Shown here: positions 36,020 through 47,239 of the stretch, piece by piece
How the letters are laid out: the number at the start of each line of letters is the position of its first letter
How positions within the stretch are numbered: position 1 is the stretch's first letter
Made by a program: the position numbers and the translations under genes
Origin: Amaurobius ferox
Lineage: Eukaryota; Arthropoda; Arachnida; Araneae; Amaurobiidae
Direction of reading: 5' to 3'
Assembly: GCA_951213105.1 (NCBI GenBank)
Contig: OX578136.1
Coordinates: 153,243,178-153,307,177 of the forward strand
Length of the DNA stretch: 64,000 bases
Notes under the pieces: generated by a model
The model's database searches: none
The model's input: only the letters and a program-made list of their open reading frames with translations
Told to the model about the DNA's origin: nothing

Positions 36020-37340
36020 GTGAACCCCCCAGTTCCTTATAATGTATAAAGAAAATATTGTGACGGGGTCGAAAATTCGAATTCGAGTTTTTGACAGAAG
36101 AGAACGTTTCAAGCATCCCTGAACACGAATCAGACGTTTCTGATTTAATGAACTTGAAACCCCATTGTTTTTACGCGCAATCGAATGTTCGGAACCTTCC
36201 TGAATTTTGAAATGAAATTTTTAAAAAATCATCAAAAACTTAAAACATACACTAAAGTTAAGTAAATACACATTTCTTATGTAATTTTTTATTAGAAAAT
36301 GATTTACATAAACTTTAGAACGCTAGCGTTAACCGTTCTCGAGATATTGTACATTTTTCATATACATTTATCAAAAAATCACATAAAAATTATAAAAAAA
36401 AATTAACTATTGTGAAATTTGTTCACTGTCATATATAATATTATGCGATAAACTTATTATCATTCTCGTAGATCTAGCTCGTTCCATTCACGAGAGAAGA
36501 CACTTTGGGTAATAGCTTTGTAATTTGACGGCATTAAGCGTTTAACTATATAAGACTAACCTATTTTTCCATAAACAATGCTTGGCGAGTTGTTTTTAAA
36601 TGTTGCCAAATTGATAAAAATGACGCTAAATCAATGAAAATGAAGACTCATTAATGAAAATCCAATATCTTGAAAAGAACAAGAATCTACTATAAGAGCA
36701 GACACTTTGGTTAATAGTTTTATATTTGGGCTCCTTTTAGTCTTTTATCTGCTATAAGAATAACCTATTTCTCCGACCATAGTCCTTAACGAAATTTTAG
36801 CGAGGAATTTGATGGAATATCGCTAACTTGGCAAGTTTTTGAATTGTCGTCAAATTGAGGAAAATGTCGCCAAATTCATAAGAATAACGCTAAGGCAATG
36901 AAAATGACAACTAATTGAATAAAATTCAATATTTGGGAAAGAATATAAGACTTTACCATAAGTCTCCATCTGTAACGTTTGACAAAATTCTGGCGAAGAA
37001 TTTTGCCAAGCGTGGCATATCGCCAACTTGGCGACTTTTGAAATCTTTCCAAATTGACGAAACTATTGCCAAATTGATATAAATGTTATCAAATTGATAA
37101 AAATGTCGCCAAATGGATAAAAATGACGCCAAATAGGATGTAATATTTTGTAAATTTTTAATTTCGTCATATGACTGACATACCTTTTATTATATAAGAA
37201 ATGCTATTCTAAATATCGCCAACTTGGTGATATTTGGCTTCACATTGACGAAAATATCACCAAAATTGCAAAAAGACGCCAAGTTAATGAAAATGACGTC
37301 TAATGGATGAATTTATTATTTAAATATTTAAATATATGGA
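36020..37340 (-). repeat. Family B repeat, copy 4 with expanded 'gccaaattgat' modules
   Basis: Reverse orientation: hairpin half ccttataatgtataaagaaa (36032), 'gtgacggggtcgaaaattcg', core, then about four degenerate ~170-200-bp blocks rich in 'cgccaaattgataaaaatg' (36580-37330). It lies inverted to copy 3, with 1.1 kb between. 37341-38350 is AT-rich and unassigned. Confidence 0.7.
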
Positions 37341-38349
37341 GTATATTGCTTATTAAGGATGCTATCAATATCGATAAATATCAATTTAGAGTTGCGTAAA
37401 ATATAAGTTAATTGGGTACGAAAAAGTTTTAGTTGCTGTCCTACGAATGTACAATTTATCGCGCCAAATGTACAATTTAACGTTACAAACGCTTTTTCAC
37501 CGTTAAAGAAGTAAATTCATTGCATTATATGTATAAGGAAAGGCATGTGTTTCCCACATCATATTTTTTATTCATTTATATTTCTGTTTCTATTGTTTAA
37601 TTACTTATAAGCAATTTCGAAATTATCGTTATCTCAATATTTTGGTCATTTTTTACGTCATTTTGTTGGACTTACGAACTCATCATTTTCATGTTAAAAT
37701 TTCATCTTTATGTTTTTTTCTTTATAACTTCAAAATTCTTTAGCCTTTAGCATTTTTTATTAATTTTTCGATTTTTCTGAATTTAAAAGGTATAATCCTG
37801 AATTTCTTATAAAAATGGTTAAAAAGTCGAGTAAACAGAGTTCTAGAATGTCATAAAAACAGTTTAAAAATACAATACGTTTTTATAACGTACAATACTT
37901 TGTGCGATAGCATCAAATGCATCAGAATATCATCAGAATGTCGCCAACATATAAGACTAGAATAAAAAGTTATTAACACATGTCCTTCTCCTTGTCCTTC
38001 TTCTTCTTCTATATAACGTTCTCAGACGAAAAAAACTGACTACGGCACAAAAATAGCTGCCATTCTGAACGGCCTACTTAAAAATTAAAATATATTTTGA
38101 TTATGTCAAGCGAATAGTTATTTTATGTGCATTTTCAAATTAAATTTATATGACTTTTAGAATGCTAGAGCCAACAGATTTCAAATAACTTTCGGTTAAA
38201 TATTTTTTTTAATTAGCCTACAATGGCATTGTTAAAACTTCTCCGAATGTCGTTACCGTATAAAATTGAAATCGAGGGCCTCTAAGCAGGTCCTTCTGTC
38301 TGATCGTTGTGAACATATTCTTTTGTATACATTATGAAGAAAAATTTAA

Positions 38350-39501
38350 TGGGAAATGTGTGATGCACATGCCTGGTATATAACAGCAAAATGGGAAACT
38401 ACGGATAATTTATTGGACTTTAGATTATTTTTTAGGTAAATGGGATTTCTATTAAATTTTAAAGGGATGGAAACGCATGCTGATATAAAGAGATGGAAAC
38501 GCATATTGATATTTTTAGGGAGACTTTTAAGTATTTTTTTTTTATCTAAATAGGAATTTCTACAAGCTTTTAAAGGGTTTAAAACGCTTACTGGAGGGTA
38601 TAAAGTGAAACCATTACTAACACCTTGTGGTAAAATGGGAAACTAGGGTAGTATTTTTAAGTATGGCATTTTATATTTTTAAGGTAAATAAGGTGTTTAG
38701 CACTTTTTAAAGGGTGGAAATGCCTAAAGCTGCATAAAATGATCCCAACATCGCAACATTGTAGGGAAAAGGGTTACTGGCACAAGTTTTAAAGATGGCA
38801 TTCTAGATTTTTTTAGATAAAGTGTTTAAAAACATTTAAAGGGGTCGAAGCGGATAATGCGTCGGTATAAAATGACTGCAGCACCAGTGCGTACCAGGAA
38901 AATAGGGAATTAGGGTTATATTTTAAGAATGAGACTAGATTTTTAGGTAAATGGTATGTTTATCAAATTTTGAATAGGTTGGAAATGTCTGCTAAGGCGG
39001 TATGTGTGATACATGTGACCGGTGCATAGTGACGAAATGGGGAACTAAGATAGCTTTTTTAGCATACCTTACATTTTTTCTGTCTAAGTGAGTGTGATAT
39101 ATACTAACATTTAAAGGATACGCAAATTGAGGCGGCATGTGTGATACACATAATTGGCACATATTAGTAAAATGTAGAAATAGGCAAGTTTTTAAGGATA
39201 GGACTTTGAATTCTTTGGGTAAATGAGATGTTTGGAAATTTTAAAGGATCAGAAATGCCTAATAAGTCTGTATGGAATGACACCACCATCGGTGTTTACC
39301 GGGAAAAATGAGGAATTTGGGTAATATTAAGGAGATGACTTTAGATTTTTGGATAAATGTCATGTTTAACAACTTTTGAAGGGATGGAAAGGTCTGCTAA
39401 GGCGATATGTGAGATACACATGACCGGTACATAGTGGCGAAATAAGGAATTAAGATAACTTTTTTAGGATGACATCTTAATGTTTTTGCAAGTGCGATAT
39501 A
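38350..39501. repeat. ~135-bp diverged satellite (left part)
   Basis: The word '(c/g)aaatggg(g)aactaag' recurs at about 38389, 38634, 38765, 38910, 39031, 39169, 39302 and 39434. Units three apart resemble each other more than neighbours do (39031 and 39434; 38910 and 39302), suggesting a ~400-bp higher-order period. Interrupted by the MITE and resumed at 40651. Confidence 0.75.
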
Positions 39502-40650
39502 CAGGGTGTCCCAAAAAGATTAAAACTCGATTTAATTCTTTACCTGTTTGAGATAAGTGAGCAATGTAAATTGCAAAAATGTTACAAATAAGGCATGTAA
39601 TAAAACTATCTTAATGAAATAGTCCTCCCATTCATTTTCAAAAAGTTACACTTTTTAAATTTTTATATGACCCCCTTAGGCAAATTTGGTCAATTCGACA
39701 ATTTTTATTTTTAATGCATTAAGATCATTAAAGAAATCCGCATATCTATATATTTAAAATTGAACGAGCTATATTTAATTCAAAATTGAACATTGTGAAT
39801 GGGGACCATATATGAAATTAGAAATGTAAATTTGTGACTTATCACAAAAAAAAAAGATTTAACTGGATGATAATACACAGGAGATTTTTGCGAATTCCAC
39901 GTAGGCTCACGATACAATCACGGATTTTTAAGACTTTTTTATTTAGATGCATTTGTGATAAAAAAATTTGACACATATTAACGTATTTTTGATCTAAACA
40001 ATGTCCATCGTCAAATTGTTTATGATCCCTATTTTCACTGATGAAACAGCGTTTCACATGGTACGGAAAAATGGCACAAGTCAGAATTTTTCCTTTATCA
40101 TAATTCAGTTGATTTTAAAGATACAGATATCCGGGTTTTTTTAATGATCTTGTTGCATTAAAAATAAAAATTTTCTGATTGACCCAATTTGTCTAAGGTG
40201 GTTGTATAAAAATTTAAAAAGTGTAACTTTTTGAAAATGAATGAGAAGACTGTTTCATTAACATAGTCTTATTTCCTGCCTTACTTTCAACACTTTTGCA
40301 TTTTACATTGCCCACTTATCGCCATCAGGTTGTTGTTGTTGAGACCCAGACAGTCCGACCTATCAGAAAGGTGTAAGGTAACTGTTTGGACGGCCGGGAA
40401 GAGCCACCCAATTTAGACCGGAACCCAGTGGGGGAGGCTTCCACAGGGACCGTATCCTCCTTCTCCTACCACCAACCTCCCGGAAGAACTTACGGACCCA
40501 CATGTTTAACGTCATTGTACTCCGCGTGAACACGGCGACAGTTTTGGCAGCGGAGGGAATTGAACCCGGGCTTACCGAGTGCAATTCCCGCGCCCTTATT
40601 GCCAACAGGTAAATAATTAAAGCGCTTTTCAATATTTTTGGGACACCCTG
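39502..40650. mobile_element. TA-flanked long-TIR MITE with ACAGGGTGTCCC ends
   Basis: The termini CAGGGTGTCCCAAAAA and TTTTTGGGACACCCTG are flanked by TA. The outer ~330 bp on each side are inverted copies ('aaagttacactttttaaatt' and 'aaatttaaaaagtgtaactt'). The centre has no transposase. It carries a SINE at about 40330-40607. Without the SINE it is about 0.87 kb. TA duplication fits Tc1/mariner-like or similar transposases. Confidence 0.8.
40328..40607 (-). mobile_element. SINE with the same body but a tRNA-like head
   Basis: On the minus strand the body and (CAA)-type tail are the same as in the 5S-headed copies, but the 5' part reads as a tRNA-like 3' half with B-box GGGTTCAATTCCC and CTGCCA end, not 5S. 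Candidate duplication: TTATCGCCATCAGGT / TTATTGCCAACAGGT (13 of 15). No A-box is visible, so it may be 5'-truncated. The 122-codon frame across it is not a gene. Confidence 0.7.
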
Positions 40651-41240
40651 TATCCTAACATTTAAAGCTGATGGAGGCGCATGGGTGATGCCCATCACAG
40701 GCACATAATAGTGAAATGTAGAACTAAGCAAGTTTTTAAGGATAGAACGTTGAATTTCTTAGGTACAGGGGGTGCTTAGAAACTTTTAAAGGGTCAAAAA
40801 CGCCTAATAAGTTGGTATGGGATGAATCCACCACCGCCAGCTAGAAGCGAAATGGGATTCTATAGATTTTTTAAAAGTAGATTTTAAAAATGTCTTATTA
40901 AATAACTTTTAAAATGTACCAAAAATGCCTAATAAAACGGTATGTGAAATGCAAATCACCGGCACCTAGTGATAGAAGGGGGATACTAGTGTAAATTTAA
41001 AAGATGAGACTTTAAATGTTTTAAAAGATACGAAGAAACTTTTTAAGGGTTTGCAACACAACAGTATGCGACACAGCAGTTTGCAACACAACAGTTTGCA
41101 ACTCAACATATGCGATATGTTCATACCGGAACATCAGTGCTACCTCGTGGTAGGAAGGAGAACTGGGGATATTTTTTAAATATTTTGGTAAATGGAAAAA
41201 TGGGAATGTTCTGCAACTTTCAAAAGTATCGTAATGTCTA
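40651..41240. repeat. ~135-bp satellite (right part)
   Basis: Continues the 38350-39501 array after the MITE: unit words at about 40710, 40848, 40975 and 41150. A 'cagtttgcaacacaa' micro-repeat lies at 41060-41110. 41241-41418 is unassigned. Confidence 0.7.
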
Positions 41241-41418
41241 CTCTATCACTTATTAGATTTACGCACAAGAATAATATTAAGAACCAAGTTTTTAAACTGT
41301 GGATGAAGTTTACCAGTAGATTATCACCATTGATAATCTCTCTGTAGACTGTATGTCACAACTCATAGATAATGTTCAACAGATCACATAAAAATATTCG
41401 ATAGTTAAAAATTTTTCT

Positions 41419-41772
41419 GGTATTTCAAAATAAATTGTCTAAAACTTAGTACTATCTTATACTATGGAATAGAAAAAGATTGTTAATTTTTAATAGACCG
41501 TATAATATTTCATTTTAGAAAAATTAGTTTTAGTAGCACTTACAATAATTGCAAAGATTTTTGTTTGAAAAATTAAAGAAAATTAAAGAAAATAGTATCC
41601 ACTAGGTCTAGGATACCAAAGAAGATACAAACTTTTCTTGAAGTACAAACATAATTTACACTTACGATTTTTAGAAAATGAAATATTATATTGGCTATTT
41701 AAACTTCTTTTTCTGTTCTATAGTATAATATTGATAGTACAAAGTTTTAGACAATTTATTTTCTAAAATACC
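41419..41772. mobile_element. Foldback MITE, copy 2 (~354 bp)
   Basis: Same family as 33801-34256: the ends 'ggtatttcaaaataaattgt' and 'acaatttattttctaaaata' are inverted. Arms include 'ttagtactatcttatactat'. Arms are more diverged than in copy 1. Confidence 0.75.
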
Positions 41773-42073
41773 TGAAACTACCTAAGTAGGTGTTTCCAAG
41801 TCTTTAAAAGTTGCTAAACACCTTATTTACTTGAAACAAATTTAAGTTCTATCAAGTTTTTCATTTCGCTGAAAACTTGGTAATACATTAGTTATGTGTA
41901 TCATGGACACTGCCTTATTATACATTTGTAACTCTTTAAATACTTCTAAACACTCTATTTACATGAAAATTTTTTAAGTCATATCCTAAAAAGACTATCT
42001 TACTTCTACATTTCATCAATATCTGTCGGCTATATGCATCGCACAGACATTTCCTCCTCTTTAATATTTAGTA

Positions 42074-42225
42074 GACATTCTTCTTCTTAGACCCAGACCG
42101 TCCGAACTACCAGAAATGTATAAGATATCCGTTTGGACGGCCGGGAAGTACCATCCAATTTAGACCGGAACCTAGTGGCAGAGGCATCCACATTGACCTT
42201 CCCCTACCACCAACCTCTCGGAAGG
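42074..42225 (-). mobile_element. SINE body fragment
   Basis: About 150 bp match the 3' half of the SINE body (cagaccgtccgaactaccag; ggacggccgggaagtaccat; accaacctctcggaagg). The head is missing. The tail is CTT-like instead of TTG. Confidence 0.8.
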
Positions 42226-43735
42226 CCTGTGCATTAGTGAGACAGTTGCTAACAGCATAGAAAATTTCCCCTGTCGTTCAAGTTGATCTTTTTCTCATAT
42301 ATTGCGAGTTTCCAGACTAGGGACTCATTCCAACCTTTTCTGTCACTTTGCTACAATCTGAGAAATTTTCGATCTTCATTCTTTATAAGCTGTTCAGAGA
42401 TGGTATCTATCAAATGACTTATGTAGACTTCCGCAGTCCATCTCTGATTCTCCAGGTCTCGTGCATTATTTCGTACTGATCTTTGATCTTCTTCAATCTG
42501 AAGTGTTTAGGTCTTATCAGCAATCTTTACTTATCCCGAAATGGCACAATTTGATTGTACACAAGTACAGCACTGTCATTGATTATGTGCTTTTCAGAAC
42601 TGTGGAAATATATAAAGTTAGTCATTCATTTATCGCTTTTTGACAGAAAAGGGCATGCATTTTTTATCGATTTGATAGGATGTTCAATAGCCATTCTTGT
42701 TCCCTACTCTTTGTTATGGTTGCCATTATTCAAAAAATAAACAAAAAAATATTTTTTTGGAAAACTTACATCTATTATTTAAATATATATATCACCATTG
42801 ATATTTGTTGATTATCTTTAGTTTGATAACTAAAAATTTGTTCTCCTCTTGAGTGATGATTCTATATTTTATAATTATTTTTAATTTGTTGGCACATATT
42901 AATTTAGGGTTTTTTGAGTTACAACTTCACTCTATTCTATCAATAACAATTCACTACATGACTACTCATACAAAAACAAAATGCTTTTGTATGAGTATTT
43001 ACGTTTTACATATCAGTTATTAGCAATGATGGTGATCTTTAAAGTTTTGGAATGATGACTAATTTAACAATTAATTGATGCTGGCCAGTTATATAAAAAC
43101 ATTTAGGTTTTTGATGCCAAAAATTTTAACAATATTTTCATTCCATCAGAACACAAAATAGTTATGTTTACACATGAGTTATGAATGATAATGATTACAG
43201 TTAGGTTTTGAAATGAGAAATAATTTAAAACTAATTGCTGCTTCGTATAATTTGCTTAATAGACACTAGACAGATCTATTACTCAGAAAAATAGTTATAA
43301 TTAGTCAGTAATGATCTATTAACTTGTTTATTTCTGATTTATTAGATTTCAAATTCTTACGTATGTAGCCAAATATGTGAGTCTTTGGTGGACATCTAAA
43401 CCTCTTTCAAATGAGTTGTAACTTTGTATACTGTGATAATATAACTAAGAGGAACTCTTAAGTTAAGGGGGGTGAAACAAAATATATTGAAAAATTAGAG
43501 AGAGAAAATTATGGGATACCCTAAGTAGATGCCACATTTAATCATCACTAGCCATTTTGAATGCGCAAAGCGCGGATGGAAATGGATAATAAATTATTGA
43601 ACAAATTCAATTTTCCAAGTAATCCCTTGGTAGTGTATTTCTTGTGCAACTTTAAGATACATTTGTTTTGATTTTGTACAAATGTTAAGGATTCTTATTA
43701 TTACGCAAGTAGTTAATTTCCCCTTATTTTTTTGC
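42226..43735 (+). other. Upstream region / probable 5'UTR intron of the 785-residue gene
   Basis: AT-rich and without obvious mobile elements. It should contain the promoter, the first non-coding exon and an intron that ends at the acceptor at 43736-43737, but I cannot place the donor. Short frames at 42461-42740 have no support. Confidence 0.4.
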
Positions 43736-43738
43736 AGG
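43722..43738 (+). promoter_or_regulatory. 5'UTR splice acceptor
   Basis: A strong pyrimidine tract and AG, CCTTATTTTTTTGCAG|G, places the exon start at 43738, 75 nt before the ATG. This argues that the CDS belongs to a real spliced host transcript. Confidence 0.6.
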
Positions 43739-43812
43739 TCATCAGAAACCGAGGATATCTTCGTAGACATTACGATTATTTAATATTCTTCTGAAAGGTA
43801 GCCGAACTGAGA

Positions 43813-46170
43813 ATGAGTGCAAGCAAGATGAATATCTTTGAAAAATGGGCAACGAAAGGCCTGCCTTCCCTTAAAGAACATGCCATTACCAAGTTAGCCA
43901 TTCAGTTATGTCAAAACAATGAACTGAAGAGTGACATCATATATGAATCGGAACCACTACGACGGTTTAAATACAGTGTCACTTACTGCACTTGGGATAA
44001 TTTAATTAAAATGCGATTGGCTAGCATCCGTGACAAGCTCCTTCTTCCTCCTCACATCAAGAATCTGCTGATTGTTCGTATTAAGTCAATAGCTCTGCAG
44101 TTGTTCAGTTGGAACAGGCAACAAGCCATGTTTGATTTATCTCCTATTTTTGCAGACAGTCTTTTAACGCCTTCTGACTGGACAATACAAATGAGATTAG
44201 ACGAAATAAAGATTGCAGAACGGTTAGTCCAAGACGAAAGAATACCAGTTTCCCAACGCTACAAAATGGCATGTTTGCATTGCTTACAATTATCTATCCA
44301 TTCCTTGTGGGATCAAATTTCCTTTGAAAGCCGTGAAGATTTTCTCTATTGCAAAGAATCTGTTTTAGTTAAGTTATGGTCTCATCAATTAGCTGGGAGA
44401 ATAGAAGAATTGATTCACAATGAGGACCGATTTTGGGGTTGTTTGTTTGATGTGGGATTAAATGAAGGGTCGAGGGCAACTGTGCTCCAGTGCTGGGAAA
44501 AAGTCTCTACAAGTGTAAGACGAAGATCTATTGTACAAATTGCTATGGAAGCATTGAAAATAATCAGGATTAAAGCTGAAGGTGAACAACCGAAATTTGT
44601 TATGTATGCTAGACGTATATCATCACCGGAACCGCACATTGATATTTTGTGTTTCCTGTTAGCACAGATGTCTGAGGTACAGATGGTTGAATTTTTCCAG
44701 GAAGCTTTGAAAGATCCCAGAAATAAGGTACTTACATACTTTATACGATGGCCTTTCTTGGATCTTTTGATTCCAATTATTAAAAAGTTATGGAAATTTT
44801 TGCCTGAAACACAGTACGAATCACTTTTATTAATTCTAGCATTTCACTACGGCAAATTCGATTTTACTACTATTAATAGAAGTGGTTATGTTGAATATGA
44901 TTATGCAAGTGTAATAATAGAGCTATTGGGAGATACTCCAGCTCATTTCAAACGATATCTATTTAGTAATAATTATCACAAAGATACACATCCCGAAAAA
45001 AAACAAGGCGAATTAATAGTAGAAATGATCTGGGAAAAACCACTCCAGTTTCGAGAAATGAAAATATTTCAAAAACTTCTGAAACACGTCACACTTGAAG
45101 AGAAGAAATCATTTTTAAGATCGGAAAATGGAGAATTATTTTGTTCCCATTTGGCCTTACAAGAAAAATTGGAATTACCTAACTCTATGTTGAGAGAATG
45201 TTTATCTGAAAAAGATATAGCTATATTTAAAAAGCAAATTCTAAGATCTGAGGCAGGAAAAAATAAATGCTTGGAAATGTTAGAGCTTGGTAATGAAGAG
45301 GCCTTGAACTCGTGGTTAAACTGGGGATTTCCATCAAAGCAGGAAATCTTTCATTTTTTTTTTAAATTATTTTTTAAAAATAAATGGTTTCGTTCTAAAC
45401 CGATTGTTTCTGTCGGCATCGAACTAAATTGTCTGGATAACATAATTAAGAGGTATACTCCATCGGAAGATGCTAGAAGAAAATTTAAAACGCAATTCGC
45501 CAAAAAACATTCGAAGAATGTGTGTTTTTATTTCATATGTAAATCGAAATGGCAGGATATTGACCCATTTCTCTCATGGGTCTTTTCATCAGAAGGTGAT
45601 AGAAAGAGATTTAAAAATTGGTTCGTCAGAGAACACGCTATATATATCTGTGAATATCATTTAAATCAGTTGAATCTGCCGGATGCTGAGAAATTTCTCA
45701 ATTGGTGCTTTCCGTCAGAAGAAGCTCTAGTGCAATTTAGACAAGAATTGTTTTTCTTTTCGGGAATAATGTTGCAACCGCTTGCCTATTGGCCTGAATA
45801 TCGGGATGTTGACATTTTTGTAAAGTGGTTCCGATTGAGTCCAGAGGCCACACTAAAGTTTAAAAAGGAAGTTTTGTTTCGTTCTTACGCTTTTCATTAC
45901 ATATTTGAATATATGTCAAAGATTGAATATTATGTTCTATATAAAGACATCAGAGACGAAAACCTGGAAAGAATTTCGATTATTTTAAAGTGGGCATTAA
46001 CAGATGAAGAAACCGCGATGTCTTTCAAAAGCGTATCCAAAACGTATCTTATGGATTTCTCTTTCTCAAGTGTAGAAGTTCGACAGCTCGTAGAGCATCA
46101 CTGGGATACATTGATAACTGAGGTACTTATCGACCTATCAATAAAACGGAAAGACATAAGGTCAAAATAA
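43813..46170 (+). CDS. 785-residue helical-repeat protein, function unknown
   Basis: Intact single-exon frame starting at ATG 43813 (A at -3); a second in-frame Met is codon 6. No signal peptide or clear membrane segment. Residues 1-480 are mostly helical and Trp/Leu-rich. From about 500 to 745 there are six repeats of about 42 residues, with cores SWLNWGFPSKQEIF (500), NIIKRYTPSEDARRKF (543), FLSWVFSSEGDRKRF (586), FLNWCFPSEEALVQF (628), FVKWFRLSPEATLKF (669) and ILKWALTDEETAMSF (724). Core spacing is 41-55 residues. This suggests an alpha-helical solenoid used for binding rather than catalysis; that is inference. It has normal coding character, an upstream splice acceptor and a poly(A) signal, and is free of transposons, unlike its surroundings. 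It resembles a lineage-specific multigene family type, but I cannot name it. I see no DDE, nuclease or polymerase motif. Confidence 0.85.
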   Translation: MSASKMNIFEKWATKGLPSLKEHAITKLAIQLCQNNELKSDIIYESEPLRRFKYSVTYCTWDNLIKMRLASIRDKLLLPPHIKNLLIVRIKSIALQLFSWNRQQAMFDLSPIFADSLLTPSDWTIQMRLDEIKIAERLVQDERIPVSQRYKMACLHCLQLSIHSLWDQISFESREDFLYCKESVLVKLWSHQLAGRIEELIHNEDRFWGCLFDVGLNEGSRATVLQCWEKVSTSVRRRSIVQIAMEALKIIRIKAEGEQPKFVMYARRISSPEPHIDILCFLLAQMSEVQMVEFFQEALKDPRNKVLTYFIRWPFLDLLIPIIKKLWKFLPETQYESLLLILAFHYGKFDFTTINRSGYVEYDYASVIIELLGDTPAHFKRYLFSNNYHKDTHPEKKQGELIVEMIWEKPLQFREMKIFQKLLKHVTLEEKKSFLRSENGELFCSHLALQEKLELPNSMLRECLSEKDIAIFKKQILRSEAGKNKCLEMLELGNEEALNSWLNWGFPSKQEIFHFFFKLFFKNKWFRSKPIVSVGIELNCLDNIIKRYTPSEDARRKFKTQFAKKHSKNVCFYFICKSKWQDIDPFLSWVFSSEGDRKRFKNWFVREHAIYICEYHLNQLNLPDAEKFLNWCFPSEEALVQFRQELFFFSGIMLQPLAYWPEYRDVDIFVKWFRLSPEATLKFKKEVLFRSYAFHYIFEYMSKIEYYVLYKDIRDENLERISIILKWALTDEETAMSFKSVSKTYLMDFSFSSVEVRQLVEHHWDTLITEVLIDLSIKRKDIRSK

Positions 46171-46184
46171 AAAACGTCGCTGTA

Positions 46185-46190
46185 AATAAA
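46185..46190 (+). terminator. Poly(A) signal AATAAA
   Basis: AATAAA lies 15 nt after the stop of the 785-residue gene; another overlaps the stop codon (46166-46171). Confidence 0.7.
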
Positions 46191-46449
46191 TTCTTGATTT
46201 GTCAAAATATATAAATGCGTATTTTTTTTAGTGTGTATTGTGTACTTGTACTTCATGAATAGCATCTTACACATGATATTTAAGAATTTACAATTATTCA
46301 ATAGATGGCTCACTAGTGCTGTCTCATAGCTATCAGGATTAGTATAGATTGGTAAGCATTATATTTGTTAAATTTTTTTAGCACAACTCCATTTTTCAGT
46401 TATGTCTTATAATGATTGAAAATTTTTAAATCTTTATAATTTTTTCATA

Positions 46450-46915
46450 GGAGTGAAACCTTGTACCATAGCGGCTAGTCTTTCCAATTTACACGGAAAG
46501 TTTACGATTTTCAAGCATCATTCTGGCATTTGTCCAGAAATCAAAAGTCCCTATTTTTCCCGATTCCGTTACAAAAAGTCTCTAATGGCAGGATGTCTAC
46601 AAGTTCGAAAAATCACAAAATCTGCCTCGAAAGTCCCGAAAATGTCGCAAATTTTGAGATCGGAGTTCCCGTTCTTTCATCTGAAAAATTCATTTTTCAG
46701 CTATTGATTGAGAAATGAGCAATGATTTTTTGAGTGAGGAGAGAGATGACCAATGATTTTTTTTTGTCCCACTTTTACAATCTATTTGCATCGACTAAAA
46801 TTTCGGTAATTATTTCGTGCTATATACAAAAAAGTTATTTTTCAGATGTGTTATTAATGAAATGAAGAGGCTATTTTGCAGCAGTATCACGAAAATCGAC
46901 ATTTGTACCCAGACC
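46450..46915 (-). repeat. Dispersed relic of the 8-12 kb satellite border
   Basis: 46755-46910 reads, on the minus strand, like the last monomer and flank at 12170-12290: 'gcagcagtatcacgaaaatc', 'ttattaatgaaatgaa', 'tgcatcgactaaaattt'. Weaker similarity extends back to about 46560 ('acttgtagacat' versus 12490). The frames at 46453-46718 lie in this repeat and are not considered genes. 46191-46449 holds nothing else. Confidence 0.6.
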
Positions 46916-46956
46916 CGGTTTAAGGCGTGGGCCGAATTAGGGGCGGCCATTTGGAA

Positions 46957-47239
46957 GTGAAATTAGGTGTAGTAAGAATGACTTTTGAAATTAGGTGTAG
47001 TAAGAATGACTTTTGAAATTAGGTGTAGTAAGAATGCCTTTTGAAATTAGGTGTAGTAAGAATGACTTTTGAAATTAAGTGTAGTAAGAATGCCTTTTGA
47101 AATTAGGTGTAGTAAGAATGCCTTTTGAAATTAGGTGTAGTAAGAATGCCTTTTGAAATTAGGTGTAGTAAGAATGACTTTTGAAATTAGGTGTAGTAAG
47201 AATGACTTTTGAAATTAGGTGTAGTAAGAATGACTTTTG
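46957..47239. repeat. 28-bp minisatellite, 10 units
   Basis: 'aggtgtagtaagaatg(a/c)ctttt' plus 'gaaatt' starts at 46965 and every 28 bp to 47217. Units are contiguous with one or two substitutions. No spacers, so it is not CRISPR-like. Confidence 0.95.

Noticed and set aside
46957..47239. 28-bp repeat array looking like a CRISPR at first sight
   Set aside because: Units are contiguous without spacers, and the genome is eukaryotic.
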